DNA of 64,000 nt from positions 186,001-250,000 of the forward strand of contig NZ_AP018052.1 in assembly GCF_002356355.1 (NCBI RefSeq), read 5' to 3'. Shown piece after piece: positions 20,845-29,865 of this stretch (positions are counted from its first letter, which is position 1; each line of letters opens with the position of its first letter). The position numbers were made by a program, and so were the translations under genes. Origin of the DNA: Thiohalobacter thiocyanaticus. Lineage in GTDB: Bacteria > Pseudomonadota > Gammaproteobacteria > Thiohalobacterales > Thiohalobacteraceae. A model generated the notes under the pieces. That model ran no database searches. It was not told the origin of the DNA and worked only from the letters and a program-made list of their open reading frames with translations.

Positions 20845-22474
20845 TCAGCGTCTGATCCTGTTCATCGCCCTGAGCTTCGTGGTGCTCCTGTTGTGGGAGG
20901 CCTGGCAGCGCGACTATGCCCCCGAGCCGGTCCCGGTCGAAACCCGTGCCGAGAGTGCCGCCGGCGCCGAGTCCACTCCGGCCGCGGACGTCCCCGACGC
21001 CCTGCCGCAGACCGGCATGACCGCCGAGGCCGAACCGACCCCGGACCCCGGGAGCAGGCGCGTCCGCGTGGTCACCGATGTCCTGGATATCGAGATCGAC
21101 ACCCGCGGCGGCGATCTGGTCGGCGCTGCCCTGCTCGATTATCCGATCGATGCCGACAAGCCCGACATCCCGGTGCGCCTGCTGCACGAGCGGCCCAGTG
21201 ACATCTTCGTGGTCCAGTCCGGCCTGCGCACACCGGACAGCACCGAACCGACGCATCACGTGACCTTCAGCAGTGCGCGCGACGAGTGGCGCCTGCAGCC
21301 GGGACAGGACGAGCTCACCGTCGAACTCACCTGGACCAGTCCGGAAGGCATTGAGGTGATCAAGCGTTACCGCTTCACCCGCGGCGACTACCTGGTCGAA
21401 CTGGAGCAGCAGGTCAGCAACACCACCGGCAAACCCTGGCGCGGACGCCAGTATCGCCAGCTGCAGCGCAGCGAAGTCAGCGGTCAGGGCCAGGCCTTCA
21501 TCTATACCTACACCGGTGGTGTGATCTACAGCCCGGAAGAGAAATACGAGAAGTACGACTTCGGGGACATGCGCGACACCCCGCTGGCACGCGATATCAG
21601 CGGCGGCTGGGCCGCCATGATCCAGCACTACTTCCTGGCGGCCTGGCTGCCCGCGCCGGGAGAAACGAATCACTATTACAGCAAGGCGCTGTCCGACAAT
21701 CGCTACGTGCTGGGGCTGGCCGCCCCGGCCGTGAGCGTGCCACCGGGCGGGGAACACACCTTCAGCAGCCGGCTGTTCGTCGGCCCGAAGCTGCAGGACC
21801 GGCTCAAGGAGATCGCCCCCGGGCTGGAACTGACTGCCGACTACGGCATGCTCACCATTCTGGCCAAGCCCATCTTCTGGCTGCTGGAGAAGATCCACGA
21901 CCTGGTCGGCAACTGGGGCTGGTCGATCATCATCCTGACCCTGCTGATCAAGCTGCTGTTCTACAAGCCCTCGGAGATGAGCTACAAGTCCATGGCGCAG
22001 ATGCGCAAGCTCGCCCCGCGGCTGAAGACGCTCAAGGAACGCTACGGCGACGACAAGCAGAAGCTCAATCAGGCCATGATGGAGCTGTACAAGACCGAGA
22101 AGATCAACCCGCTGGGCGGCTGCCTGCCCATCCTGATCCAGATCCCGGTCTTCATCGCCCTGTACTGGGTGCTGCTGGAAAGCGTGGAACTGCGCCAGGC
22201 CGACTTCGCCCTGTGGCTGAACGACCTGTCGTCGAAGGATCCGTACTACATCCTGCCGCTGATCATGGGTGCGACCATGTTCATCCAGCAGAAGCTCAAC
22301 CCGGCCCCGCTGGACCCGATCCAGGCCAAGGTGATGATGATCCTGCCGGTGGTGTTTACCGTCTTCTTCGCCTTCTTCCCCTCCGGTCTGGTGCTGTACT
22401 GGGTGACCAACAACGTGCTCTCCATCGCCCAGCAGTGGGTCATCACCCGCCGCATCGAGCAGGGCGGGAAGTGA
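20837..22474 (+). CDS. yidC: Membrane protein insertase YidC
   Basis: Inner-membrane insertase/foldase, 545 residues. The N-terminal membrane anchor is [20 protein letters not shown] low-complexity Pro/Glu/Ala linker runs to about residue 70, followed by the large periplasmic beta-sandwich (about 75-330). The conserved 60KD_IMP membrane core begins near [21 protein letters not shown] and ends with [24 protein letters not shown]. The family positive groove Arg is in [21 protein letters not shown]. It overlaps yidD and is followed by a long inverted repeat. Confidence 0.97.
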   Translation: MDNQRLILFIALSFVVLLLWEAWQRDYAPEPVPVETRAESAAGAESTPAADVPDALPQTGMTAEAEPTPDPGSRRVRVVTDVLDIEIDTRGGDLVGAALLDYPIDADKPDIPVRLLHERPSDIFVVQSGLRTPDSTEPTHHVTFSSARDEWRLQPGQDELTVELTWTSPEGIEVIKRYRFTRGDYLVELEQQVSNTTGKPWRGRQYRQLQRSEVSGQGQAFIYTYTGGVIYSPEEKYEKYDFGDMRDTPLARDISGGWAAMIQHYFLAAWLPAPGETNHYYSKALSDNRYVLGLAAPAVSVPPGGEHTFSSRLFVGPKLQDRLKEIAPGLELTADYGMLTILAKPIFWLLEKIHDLVGNWGWSIIILTLLIKLLFYKPSEMSYKSMAQMRKLAPRLKTLKERYGDDKQKLNQAMMELYKTEKINPLGGCLPILIQIPVFIALYWVLLESVELRQADFALWLNDLSSKDPYYILPLIMGATMFIQQKLNPAPLDPIQAKVMMILPVVFTVFFAFFPSGLVLYWVTNNVLSIAQQWVITRRIEQGGK

Positions 22475-22501
22475 CGGGTTCTAGAGCCAAGAGCGAAAAG
22501 C

Positions 22502-22625
22502 GCCACGGACTACACGGAAAGCACGGAAACTATTCATGCTCTCATTGCCAGCGCTGCGCGCCATGGCAATGAGAACATAAGAGTTACAATAATCTTTTGT
22601 CCGTGCTTTCTGTGTAGTCCGTGGC
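22502..22625. repeat. Inverted-repeat element, family C (ACGGACTACACGGAAAGC type)
   Basis: The arms at 22502-22527 and 22600-22625 are near-perfect reverse complements (GCCACGGACTACACGGAAAG...). A second hairpin nests inside: TCATTGCCA at 22542 pairs with TGGCAATGA at 22564-22572. The element fills the yidC-mnmE gap and could form a long hairpin in the readthrough transcript. Confidence 0.8.
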
Positions 22626-22659
22626 TATTATCTTTCAGAGACTGTAGCCACCAGCCACC

Positions 22660-23997
22660 ATGAACGACACTATCGCCGCCATCGCCACCCCCGCCGGGCG
22701 CGGCGGCGTCGGCATCGTGCGCATGTCCGGACCGGATGTCCCCAGGATCGCCACTGACTGGCTAGGAAAATTGCCCGAACCCCGCCGTGCCGGCCTGCAC
22801 AGCTTCCGCGCCGGTGATGGCAGCGCCATCGATCAGGGCATCGCCCTCTATTTCCCCGCCCCGCACTCCTTCACCGGCGAGCATGTGCTGGAACTGCACG
22901 GCCACGGCGGCCCGGTGGTGATGGACCTGCTGCTTGCACGCGCGCTGGAACTGGGTGCGCGCCTGGCCCGGCCCGGCGAGTTCTCCGAGCGCGCCTTTCT
23001 CAACGACAAGCTGGACCTGGCCCAGGCCGAGGCCATCGCCGACCTGATTGATTCCGCCACGGCCACGGCCGCGCGCGCCGCCGTGCGTTCGCTGGAGGGC
23101 GAGTTTTCCAACCGGATCCACGCACTGGTGGAAGGCCTGACCCAGCTGCGCATGTATGTCGAGGCCGCCATCGACTTTCCCGAGGAGGAGATCGATTTCC
23201 TGGCCGACGCCGGGATCGCCACCCGCTTGCAGCGGCTCACTGAACAGTTCGATGAACTGCAGGCCGGGGCCCGCCAGGGCCGGCTGCTGCGCGAGGGCAT
23301 GCGTCTGGTCATCGCCGGCCGACCCAACGCCGGCAAGTCCAGTCTGCTCAATGCCCTGGCCGGGCGCGAGTCGGCCATCGTCACCCCCATCGCCGGCACC
23401 ACCCGCGACGTCCTGCGCGAGCACATCCAGATCGACGGCATGCCGCTGCACGTGATTGACACCGCCGGCCTGCGCGAGACCGTCGACATGGTGGAACAGG
23501 AAGGCGTGCGCCGCGCCTGGCGCGAGATCGAACAGGCCGACCGCCTGCTGCTGGTGATCGACTCGCGCGAAGGATTTACGGAAGAAGACCAGGCGATTCT
23601 CGACCGCCTGCCACACGCCCTGCCGCACACGCTGGTCTGGAACAAGATCGATCTCACCGACGATGCGCCCGGGTTGGATGCACAAAGGCATGAAGTCCGA
23701 CTCTCCGCCAGCACCGGCGCCGGTCTGGAGCCGCTGCGCGAACATCTCAAGGCCTGCATGGGCTACGTCAATGAGGAGGCCGGCGGCTTCATCGCCCGAC
23801 GCCGCCACCTGGAGGCCATCGACCGTGCCCGCCGGCACTTGGAGCAGGGCCGCGAGGCACTGGAGGTGCAGCGGGCGGGCGAACTGATGGCCGAGGAACT
23901 GCGCCTGGCCCAGACCGCTCTGGGGGAGATTACCGGCGAGTTCACCAGCGACGACCTGCTGGGACGGATCTTCACCAGCTTCTGTATCGGTAAATGA
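22660..23997 (+). CDS. mnmE: tRNA uridine-5-carboxymethylaminomethyl(34) synthesis GTPase MnmE
   Basis: With MnmG it makes the cmnm5 modification on wobble uridine. 445 residues. The N-terminal formyl-THF-binding domain begins [20 protein letters not shown]. Helical domain and G domain follow, with G1 [15 protein letters not shown]3 DTAGLRET and G4 NKID. The C-terminal catalytic Cys motif is FCIGK. The final codons carry the attachment site of the integrated element (23978-23989), yet the reading frame and CIGK end are intact. Its partner mnmG lies 24 kb away, with the island and a chromosomal block between them. Confidence 0.98.
   Translation: MNDTIAAIATPAGRGGVGIVRMSGPDVPRIATDWLGKLPEPRRAGLHSFRAGDGSAIDQGIALYFPAPHSFTGEHVLELHGHGGPVVMDLLLARALELGARLARPGEFSERAFLNDKLDLAQAEAIADLIDSATATAARAAVRSLEGEFSNRIHALVEGLTQLRMYVEAAIDFPEEEIDFLADAGIATRLQRLTEQFDELQAGARQGRLLREGMRLVIAGRPNAGKSSLLNALAGRESAIVTPIAGTTRDVLREHIQIDGMPLHVIDTAGLRETVDMVEQEGVRRAWREIEQADRLLLVIDSREGFTEEDQAILDRLPHALPHTLVWNKIDLTDDAPGLDAQRHEVRLSASTGAGLEPLREHLKACMGYVNEEAGGFIARRRHLEAIDRARRHLEQGREALEVQRAGELMAEELRLAQTALGEITGEFTSDDLLGRIFTSFCIGK
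23978..23989 (+). other. attL core repeat in mnmE
   Basis: GCTTCTGTATCG encodes part of SFCIGK at the MnmE C-terminus and is repeated exactly at 38367-38378. Confidence 0.8.
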
Positions 23998-24109
23998 CAT
24001 CACTTCCCAGGTTGTTCCACAGCATCCGCCGCATCTATATATATAACTGTTTCTTATAGTTTTATAGTCCAACCTGTTCCAGCAAGATACAGCTGAATCC
24101 TACGATTAT

Positions 24110-24218
24110 TGTTCCCAGGTCTGTTCCCATGTATGGTTTTATCATGCTTACTCATGGGAACAAACTGACGTAGTTGGGAACACATTGTTCCCATAAATGC
24201 GTACCAATCATGGGAACA
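24110..24218. repeat. Left-end TGTTCCCA repeat cluster (probable integrase arm sites)
   Basis: Six exact copies of TGTTCCCA in both orientations occur: plus at 24110, 24122 and 24186, and minus at 24155, 24175 and 24211. They usually continue as ATTGTTCCCAT or similar. Two more copies lie at the right end (38288, 38300). They occupy the 301-base gap between mnmE and the integrase gene, which has no other identifiable content. Repeated short sites flanking att cores are typical of arm-type integrase or Xis binding. Confidence 0.7.
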
Positions 24219-24298
24219 GTATCTGGTCCAGCTCGGATATATTCCTAAATTTCAATTATCTGAATAATCCCTTCAGGGAACAGACAGAGGGCGGTGAA

Positions 24299-25516
24299 AT
24301 GGCTTTGACCGATACAAAACTCCGGAATCTGAAGCCTAAACAAAAGCCCCACTCCTTTTCTGATGGTGGTGGGTTATTCATTGAGGTCATGCCCAGTGGT
24401 AAACGGATATGGCGACTTCGCTATCGCTTGAAAGGTCGTCAAGAAAAGGTGACGCTCGGCGAATATCCCTATTTCAGCCTGGGTGACGCCAGAAAATGGC
24501 GCGAAGAGTGCCGGGCCCTGGTGGCCAAGGGTGAAAGCCCGATGCGGGCTAATCGCGAGGCCAAAGCAGCCGAGAAGGAGCCGGATACGATCGAGGCCTT
24601 CTCTAAGATCTGGTTGCGTGACGTGGTGGAAAAGACGACGTCCGAACCCAGGAATGTAAAACGGGTGGTCAATAAGGACATCATCCCGGCCCTTGGCAAC
24701 AAGCGCCTCTCGGAAGTCTCTGTGACCGATGTCCTCGCGATCACAGACAAAATCAAAGCTCGAGGAGCCGACCAGTCCGCCCTGCTCACTCGGAACGTGC
24801 TGAAGCGGCTGTTTGCCTATGCCATTGCCCGCCAGAAGGCCACGTACAATCCGGCTGCGGCCGTTGAGGCGCGTTTCATCGCTCAAGCCAAAAGCCGGGA
24901 TGTGTCACTGAGCTCGGATGAGGTGGGCAAGCTTCTGAGGGCGATTTACACATCCAATATGAGACGCTCCCATAAACTGGGACTCCACCTGCTGATCCTT
25001 TGCATGGTCCGGAAATCTGAACTGACTGAGGCAAAGTGGGAGGAGATTGATTTTGATAAGGCGGAGTGGTGCATTCCCGCTGATCGTATGAAAAAGGAAA
25101 AGCCGCATATTGTGTACCTGTCGCGCCAGGCCCTTGCGATGTTTGATGAGCTGAAGGCATTGTCGAGTACTTCCCCCTATATCATGCCGAGTCGGGGGAG
25201 CCTCCAACGGCCTATATCCAAATCAACCTTAAACACCGCGATCCGTGCGTTGGATTTGGAAATACGTGATTTTGTTATCCATGATTTTCGCCGGACAGCC
25301 TCTACCCACTTGCATGAAGCCGGCTTCAATACCGACTGGATTGAAAAGGCACTGGCGCATGAACAGAAAGGCGTTCGGGGAATATATAACCGGGCTGAAT
25401 ATTCCGAGCAACGGCGTGAGATGATGCAGTGGTGGACTGATTTCGTGGATGCCCAAATCGAGGAAGGCCGAAAAGTCATTATCGGCCAGTTCGGTAAGGA
25501 ATACCGAGCTTCGTAA
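24299..25516 (+). CDS. int: Tyrosine recombinase/integrase, P4 type (DUF4102 N-terminus)
   Basis: 405 residues from MALTDTKLRNLKPKQK. The N-terminal DUF4102 region (FSDGGGLFIEVMPSGKRIWR...VTLGEYPYFSLGDARK) precedes a core-binding domain and the catalytic domain. Visible catalytic residues are Arg in LILCMVRKSELTEAKW, the His/Arg of HDFRRTASTHLHEAGF, the later His of LAHEQKG and the nucleophile region GIYNRAEYSEQRREMMQWW. Length and location next to mnmE agree with the SGI1 integrase as I remember it (also 405 residues). It directs insertion at the mnmE 3' end. An open frame upstream of the ATG covers the repeat region and is not coding. Confidence 0.93.
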   Translation: MALTDTKLRNLKPKQKPHSFSDGGGLFIEVMPSGKRIWRLRYRLKGRQEKVTLGEYPYFSLGDARKWREECRALVAKGESPMRANREAKAAEKEPDTIEAFSKIWLRDVVEKTTSEPRNVKRVVNKDIIPALGNKRLSEVSVTDVLAITDKIKARGADQSALLTRNVLKRLFAYAIARQKATYNPAAAVEARFIAQAKSRDVSLSSDEVGKLLRAIYTSNMRRSHKLGLHLLILCMVRKSELTEAKWEEIDFDKAEWCIPADRMKKEKPHIVYLSRQALAMFDELKALSSTSPYIMPSRGSLQRPISKSTLNTAIRALDLEIRDFVIHDFRRTASTHLHEAGFNTDWIEKALAHEQKGVRGIYNRAEYSEQRREMMQWWTDFVDAQIEEGRKVIIGQFGKEYRAS

Positions 25517-25536
25517 TACATCGGGAGATATTTGTC

Positions 25537-26139
25537 TTGCCAACGCCCTGGTTTCCAACTGGAATCGCTGACTATGAAGCAGTAGAGCTATCCCGTGAGG
25601 ACAAGGAAAGGCTCGGTCTGGAAATCAGCGCCAAGGGACAAGAGCTGAAAGACGCAGATGAATTTCATTCATTAATCGAACATGCCTTGATGAGCTACAA
25701 GGCAATGAGCAGTCTTCGTGATGAAAGCAGACCCAGCGAGGTCAGGAAGAACTTCAAGAAATCACTCGATTCTGCCCTGCTCCTCAATGACCGTCTCAAT
25801 GAAATGGATGCGAATTCGCGATTAATCCTGAGCCGGAAAATCTCTGGGGGAATAACAACCCTTCACAGACACCTGGGCAAGATCATATCGGCTCTTTCAG
25901 AAGGCAGCCATGCGGCTGATGAATTTCCCAAGGGACGATTGACTGATTACGCCAGACTGGAATTAGCTAGGGTTGTAATTAAGGCATTGAAATCACAAGG
26001 CATCGAGCCTACTACCACAAAGGAAGGACTTTTCAGTAATGTTCTGGCAATTGTTCTCGAGATGGCCACAGGCAAGCCTGTAAGCGCGGTCCATGCCCTG
26101 GCTGCAGAGGCAATCCGCACATATCGTTCTGATTCATAA
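25537..26139 (+). CDS. Hypothetical island protein
   Basis: 200 residues, no recognised family. It is predicted largely alpha-helical and soluble, with no signal peptide or membrane segment. The likely start is the TTG at 25537, preceded by GGGAG about nine bases upstream. It begins 21 bases after the integrase stop, so it may be co-transcribed. The composition (roughly 45-50% GC) is lower than the host genes. It could be a regulator of excision or a maintenance factor, but nothing in the sequence shows this. Confidence 0.65.
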   Translation: MPTPWFPTGIADYEAVELSREDKERLGLEISAKGQELKDADEFHSLIEHALMSYKAMSSLRDESRPSEVRKNFKKSLDSALLLNDRLNEMDANSRLILSRKISGGITTLHRHLGKIISALSEGSHAADEFPKGRLTDYARLELARVVIKALKSQGIEPTTTKEGLFSNVLAIVLEMATGKPVSAVHALAAEAIRTYRSDS

Positions 26140-26253
26140 TCCAAAGCCCAATTAATCAATCCATCGGACGGCCCATATATTTGGGTTACGGGACAATACA
26201 CGTGCCATCAAACTGCTTCGCGTTGGTTCAACAACAGCCCAAGAGGTTTGAAC

Positions 26254-26448
26254 ATGGCGAATGCAATACTGAGGCTTCCAATAGTCAAGGCACGAACCGG
26301 TCTGTCCCGTAGTACGATCTACCTCCGGATCAGTGAGGGTACCTTCCCTAAGCCAATCAGCCTGGGAGCCAGGGCGGTCGGTTGGCTGGAAAGCGAGATT
26401 GAGGACTGGCTGGCCCAGCAGGTCAAGCAAAGCCGGGAATCCGACTGA
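26254..26448 (+). CDS. AlpA-family excisionase/transcriptional regulator
   Basis: 64 residues with a MerR-like winged helix: ILRLPIVKARTGLSRSTIYLRISEGTFPKPISLG, then GWLESEIEDWLAQQV, the AlpA/phage-CP4-57 pattern. AlpA proteins activate integrase expression or act as recombination directionality factors for P4-type integrases. The ATG at 26254 has AAGAGG upstream. It sits 10 bases before the next gene. Confidence 0.9.
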   Translation: MANAILRLPIVKARTGLSRSTIYLRISEGTFPKPISLGARAVGWLESEIEDWLAQQVKQSRESD

Positions 26449-26458
26449 GTACGCTTGC

Positions 26459-26851
26459 ATGGCCTACGACCGCCGAAAGCACAAGGGAAGAGGCAAGAGC
26501 CCGCCGTTCACCAGGCTGCCGCACTATTTGATCGGCAGTGAACAGTTCACTCGCCTATCACCCAAGGCGGTCAAGCTTCTGGTTGATCTGTGCTATCAGT
26601 ATCGAGGCTCAAACAACGGCGATCTTTGTGCAGCCTGGGCAATAATGCAGAAGCGTGGCTGGCTCTCCAGAGACACCCTCTTCAAGGCACTCAGAGAGTT
26701 GATAGATACCGGTTTCATTGTAGTTTCAAGGCAGGGCGGAAAGAACAAGGCATCGCTCTATGCCCTGACATGGGAAGGCATAGACGAATGCGATGGAAAA
26801 TTAGACATCGCCCCGAGGCAGACGCCTCTAAATAACTGGAAAAGTCCTTGA
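26459..26851 (+). CDS. Putative winged-helix replication-associated protein
   Basis: 130 residues; N-terminal basic stretch MAYDRRKHKGRGKSPPFTRL, then SPKAVKLLVDLCYQYRG, WAIMQKRGWLSRDTLFKAL and ELIDTGFIVVSRQGG, ending in YALTWEGIDEC. This resembles a winged-helix DNA-binding domain, similar to small island proteins usually found after alpA. I have seen such proteins described as replication-associated, but no function is established. The start at 26459 is supported by MAYDRRK; a longer frame merely overlaps alpA. Its stop overlaps the first of four phased palindromic repeats. Confidence 0.7.
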   Translation: MAYDRRKHKGRGKSPPFTRLPHYLIGSEQFTRLSPKAVKLLVDLCYQYRGSNNGDLCAAWAIMQKRGWLSRDTLFKALRELIDTGFIVVSRQGGKNKASLYALTWEGIDECDGKLDIAPRQTPLNNWKSP

Positions 26852-26978
26852 CACGGAATGCGTGTCAAATTGACACGGATGCAGGGTCAAAGGCCAATAT
26901 AGAAGCTGGTCCGTTGACACGCATGGCGTACCAGTCTGACCAGTATCGGGAAAATATTTGACACGAATACCGTGTCCC
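26848..26978. repeat. Four phased 21-bp palindromic repeats (iteron/operator-like)
   Basis: Units at 26848-26868, 26870-26890, 26914-26934 and 26958-26978 share TTGACACG-N5 with a right half that is CGTGTCAA, AGGGTCAA, CGTACCAG and CGTGTCCC in turn. The start-to-start distances are 22, 44 and 44 bases, so all lie on one helical face. Unit 1 is a perfect palindrome. They could be iterons of a plasmid-like origin or operators of an island regulator. Unit 4 also contains a TTGACA -35 with a weak -10 (TCTAGA) after 17 bases. Confidence 0.75.
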
Positions 26979-27033
26979 TTTCTAGATATCTACCATGTGG
27001 GTATTACCGGTGGGGTGATCACGGGGAAGCGGC

Positions 27034-27618
27034 ATGATCGATAACGTCCATATCGAACTCACGGCCTACCATGAGGCTGCCCACGCTATCGTGGCCCTCT
27101 ACCATGGTTATGCGGTTACAGAGGTGGCGGTCTCGCTTGAGGCGCCTGGGAATGGGGTGATGATGTATCAACCCAGGTTGAAACGGGAACTCTCTGATCC
27201 AAGGTCTGGCAATATCCGGGCGGCCTGGCTGGAGACATTGAAGAAGTACGAGGGCGAGATTCGCATTCTGCTTGCAGGCCCCCTGTCGGAAGCGAAACTG
27301 CTGAATACCCCACTGCGCTCACTTGGAGCAAGATCGGACCTGCTGACTGCCCAGAGTTTCCACCTGCGGCTGCAGGACATACAGATTGAGATGTCCCGAT
27401 ATACCACTCTCCCCAAGCCGCTTCCGGCCCGGCACCTGGACAAGCTCCGGAGAGAGACGCGTGCCCTTCTTGGGCGACCAAGAATGTGGGAGATGGTGTG
27501 CGCCCTGGCGAGTGAACTGAAAGATATTGATTGCCTCAATGCGGATGAAATAGCGGCGATTCTTCAGCAGATCCCGGATCGGTACGGGCAGCTGGGGTTG
27601 GACGACTTATTCAAGTAA
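27034..27618 (+). CDS. Stand-alone M41 (FtsH-like) zinc peptidase domain protein
   Basis: 194 residues with the zinc-binding motif HEAAH in TAYHEAAHAIVALYHGY, aligned with HEAGHA of FtsH. Further M41-like features follow in order: NGVMMYQP (FtsH ALGVTMFLP), EIRILLAGPLSEAKLL (RIAVLLGGRVAEEL) and GARSDLLTA (GASNDLKQA), whose Asp would be the third zinc ligand. No AAA+ domain and no membrane segment are present, so it is the protease half of an FtsH-like enzyme alone. The role is unknown; proteolysis of an island regulator is one possibility. Upstream lie the phased repeats and possibly a promoter. Confidence 0.8.
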   Translation: MIDNVHIELTAYHEAAHAIVALYHGYAVTEVAVSLEAPGNGVMMYQPRLKRELSDPRSGNIRAAWLETLKKYEGEIRILLAGPLSEAKLLNTPLRSLGARSDLLTAQSFHLRLQDIQIEMSRYTTLPKPLPARHLDKLRRETRALLGRPRMWEMVCALASELKDIDCLNADEIAAILQQIPDRYGQLGLDDLFK

Positions 27619-27900
27619 AGTCAAACAGTAAAAACATCATATTTATATTTTATAAACAATACTTTACGTATGTATCCTGCATATTAAATCTTGATTTCAA
27701 TCAAAATTGTGCAGCCGTCTTTCTGGCTAGGGAAATAGCCTTCCAGATATGTCAGACTGGTAAAGTAATGTTCCTTTTACTGAAATTGACGATGTGACAG
27801 ATCGTGACGGATTCATTGATGCCAGATGGGCTATTCCACCATAATTTTCCTAGCTAAGCTGCTAGAAAAGAACAACAAAATTCTAATTTACTAATACGCC
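27619..27900 (+). promoter_or_regulatory. AT-rich regulatory gap upstream of hsdM
   Basis: 282 AT-rich bases without a plausible gene. It contains small palindromes: TTGATTTCAATCAA at 27691-27704 and TAGCTAAGCTGCTA near 27854. They may be operator sites. No convincing ribosome-binding site precedes the hsdM ATG. Confidence 0.45.
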
Positions 27901-29865
27901 ATGACCGAGAACTTCTCCTCCACCGCCGCTTTCATCTGGTCCGTCGCAGACCTGCTCCGGGGCGACTTCAAGCAGTCCCAGTACGGCCGCATCATTCTGC
28001 CGTTCACCCTGCTGCGCCGCCTGGAGTGCGTCCTGGCACCGAGCAAGGCCAAGGTGCTCAAGGAGTACGACAAGCGCAAGGAGTCGGGCCTGGCGATAGA
28101 TGGCTTCCTGAAGAAGGCCGCCGGGTTGCCCTTCTACAACACCTCGCCCATGGACCTGTCCGCCCTGGGCGAGACCCAGATCCTGGACAACCTGGACACC
28201 TACATCCGCAGCTTCAGCTCGGAGGCGCGGGACATCTTCGAGCACTTCGGCTTCTTCGGCTTCCTGGAGAAGCTGGACGAGGCCAACCTGCTCTACCTGG
28301 TCGTGCAGAAGTTCGCCACCATGGACCTCAGCCCCAAGACCCTCAACAACTACCACATGGGCCTGGTGTTCGAGGAGCTGATCCGCCGCTTCGCGGAATC
28401 CTCCAACGAAACCGCCGGAGAGCACTTCACCCCTCGGGATATCGTCCGCTTGACCACGGCCCTGCTGTTCACCACCCAGCAGGAGAAGATCGCCCCTGGC
28501 AAGATCGTCACCGTCTACGACCCCACGGCCGGGACCGGCGGCTTCCTGTCCGAGGGGGAGGAGTACATCCACTCCATCTCCGAGCAGGCCCGTGTCACTG
28601 TTTTCGGACAGGAGCTCAATCCCGAGTCCTACGCCATCTGCAAGGGTGACATGCTGGTCAAGGGCCACGAGATCCAGAACATCAAGCTGGGTAACACCCT
28701 GTCCGACGACCAGCTCACCGGGCAGCCATTCGACTTCATGCTCTCCAATCCGCCCTTCGGCGTGGACTGGAAGAAGGTGCAGAAGCAGGTCCAGGCCGAG
28801 CACAAGAACAAGGGCTTCGCCGGGCGCTTCGGCCCGGGCCTGCCCCGTGTCTCCGACGGCTCCCTACTGTTCCTGATGCATCTGATGAGCAAGATGCGCG
28901 ATCCCAAGGAAGGCGGCTCCCGCATCGGCATCATCCTCAACGGCTCGCCGCTGTTCACTGGCGGGGCCGGTTCCGGCGAGTCTGAGATCCGGCGCTACAT
29001 CTTGGAGCACGACCTGCTGGAGGCCATTGTCGCCCTGCCCACGGATATGTTCTACAACACCGGCATCGCCACCTATGTGTGGATCCTGTCCAACAACAAG
29101 ATCCCGGAGCGCCGGGGCAAGGTCCAGCTCATCAACGCCACGGATATGGGCGAGAAGATGCGCAAATCGCTGGGCTCCAAGCGCAAGTACCTCACCGAGG
29201 ACAGCATCGACGCCATCGTCAAACAATACGGCGACTTCAAGCCCAGCGAGACCTGCAAGATCTTCAAGACGACCGATTTCGGCTACCGCCGTATCACCGT
29301 CGAGCGCCCACTCCAGCTTGCATTCTACCCCAAGGACGAGATCCGGCTGGCCGCCTTACAGGCCGACAAGGGCTGGGCCAAACTGGATGCGTCGCTGCAA
29401 CAGGCCATCCTGGATGCATTGGCCCGATTCGAGGAGGAGAAGGTCCTCTCGCGGACCACGTTCAAGAAGTGGCTCAAGGTCCACATGGACGACGAGAAGC
29501 TGCCTGCACCCGCCTTCAAGCTGTTGCAGAAGCATCTGGGCGAGCACGATGAGGAAGCCGAGCTCTGCAAGGCCAAGGGCCAGGCCGAGCCCGATCCGGA
29601 GCTGCGGGATTATGAGAATGTGCCGCTGAGCGAGAATATCCGGGACTACTTCCAACGCGAAGTGCTTCCGCATGTGCCCAATGCCTGGATTGATGAGACC
29701 AAGAAAGATGAGCGGGATGGGCAGGTCGGTATTGTCGGCTACGAAATCCCCTTCAATCGGCATTTCTACAAGTATGTGCCGCCGCGCCCGCTGGAGGAGA
29801 TCGACGCGGACCTGGATAAGGTGAGTCAGGAGATCATGGGCTTGCTTTCAGAGGTGCATGCCTGA
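27901..29865 (+). CDS. hsdM: Type I restriction-modification system methyltransferase subunit
   Basis: 654 residues; transfers methyl groups from AdoMet to adenine N6. An N-terminal HsdM helical domain ([20 protein letters not shown]) is followed by the Rossmann methylase domain. Motif I is [14 protein letters not shown] at about residue 205, and motif IV (catalytic NPPF) is [13 protein letters not shown] at about 283. The C-terminal extension beyond residue 400 is long and charged and probably contacts HsdS. The stop overlaps the hsdS start by one base (TGATG). The GC content is high, like the host, although its neighbours in the island are not. Confidence 0.96.
   Translation: MTENFSSTAAFIWSVADLLRGDFKQSQYGRIILPFTLLRRLECVLAPSKAKVLKEYDKRKESGLAIDGFLKKAAGLPFYNTSPMDLSALGETQILDNLDTYIRSFSSEARDIFEHFGFFGFLEKLDEANLLYLVVQKFATMDLSPKTLNNYHMGLVFEELIRRFAESSNETAGEHFTPRDIVRLTTALLFTTQQEKIAPGKIVTVYDPTAGTGGFLSEGEEYIHSISEQARVTVFGQELNPESYAICKGDMLVKGHEIQNIKLGNTLSDDQLTGQPFDFMLSNPPFGVDWKKVQKQVQAEHKNKGFAGRFGPGLPRVSDGSLLFLMHLMSKMRDPKEGGSRIGIILNGSPLFTGGAGSGESEIRRYILEHDLLEAIVALPTDMFYNTGIATYVWILSNNKIPERRGKVQLINATDMGEKMRKSLGSKRKYLTEDSIDAIVKQYGDFKPSETCKIFKTTDFGYRRITVERPLQLAFYPKDEIRLAALQADKGWAKLDASLQQAILDALARFEEEKVLSRTTFKKWLKVHMDDEKLPAPAFKLLQKHLGEHDEEAELCKAKGQAEPDPELRDYENVPLSENIRDYFQREVLPHVPNAWIDETKKDERDGQVGIVGYEIPFNRHFYKYVPPRPLEEIDADLDKVSQEIMGLLSEVHA

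Noticed and set aside
24110-24218. CRISPR-like array
   Set aside because: The repeats are 8 bases long, in both orientations and unevenly spaced, so they are not a CRISPR.
26848-26978. CRISPR or simple tandem repeat
   Set aside because: Only four palindromic units with unequal spacing (22/44/44) and no spacer-like unique sequences.
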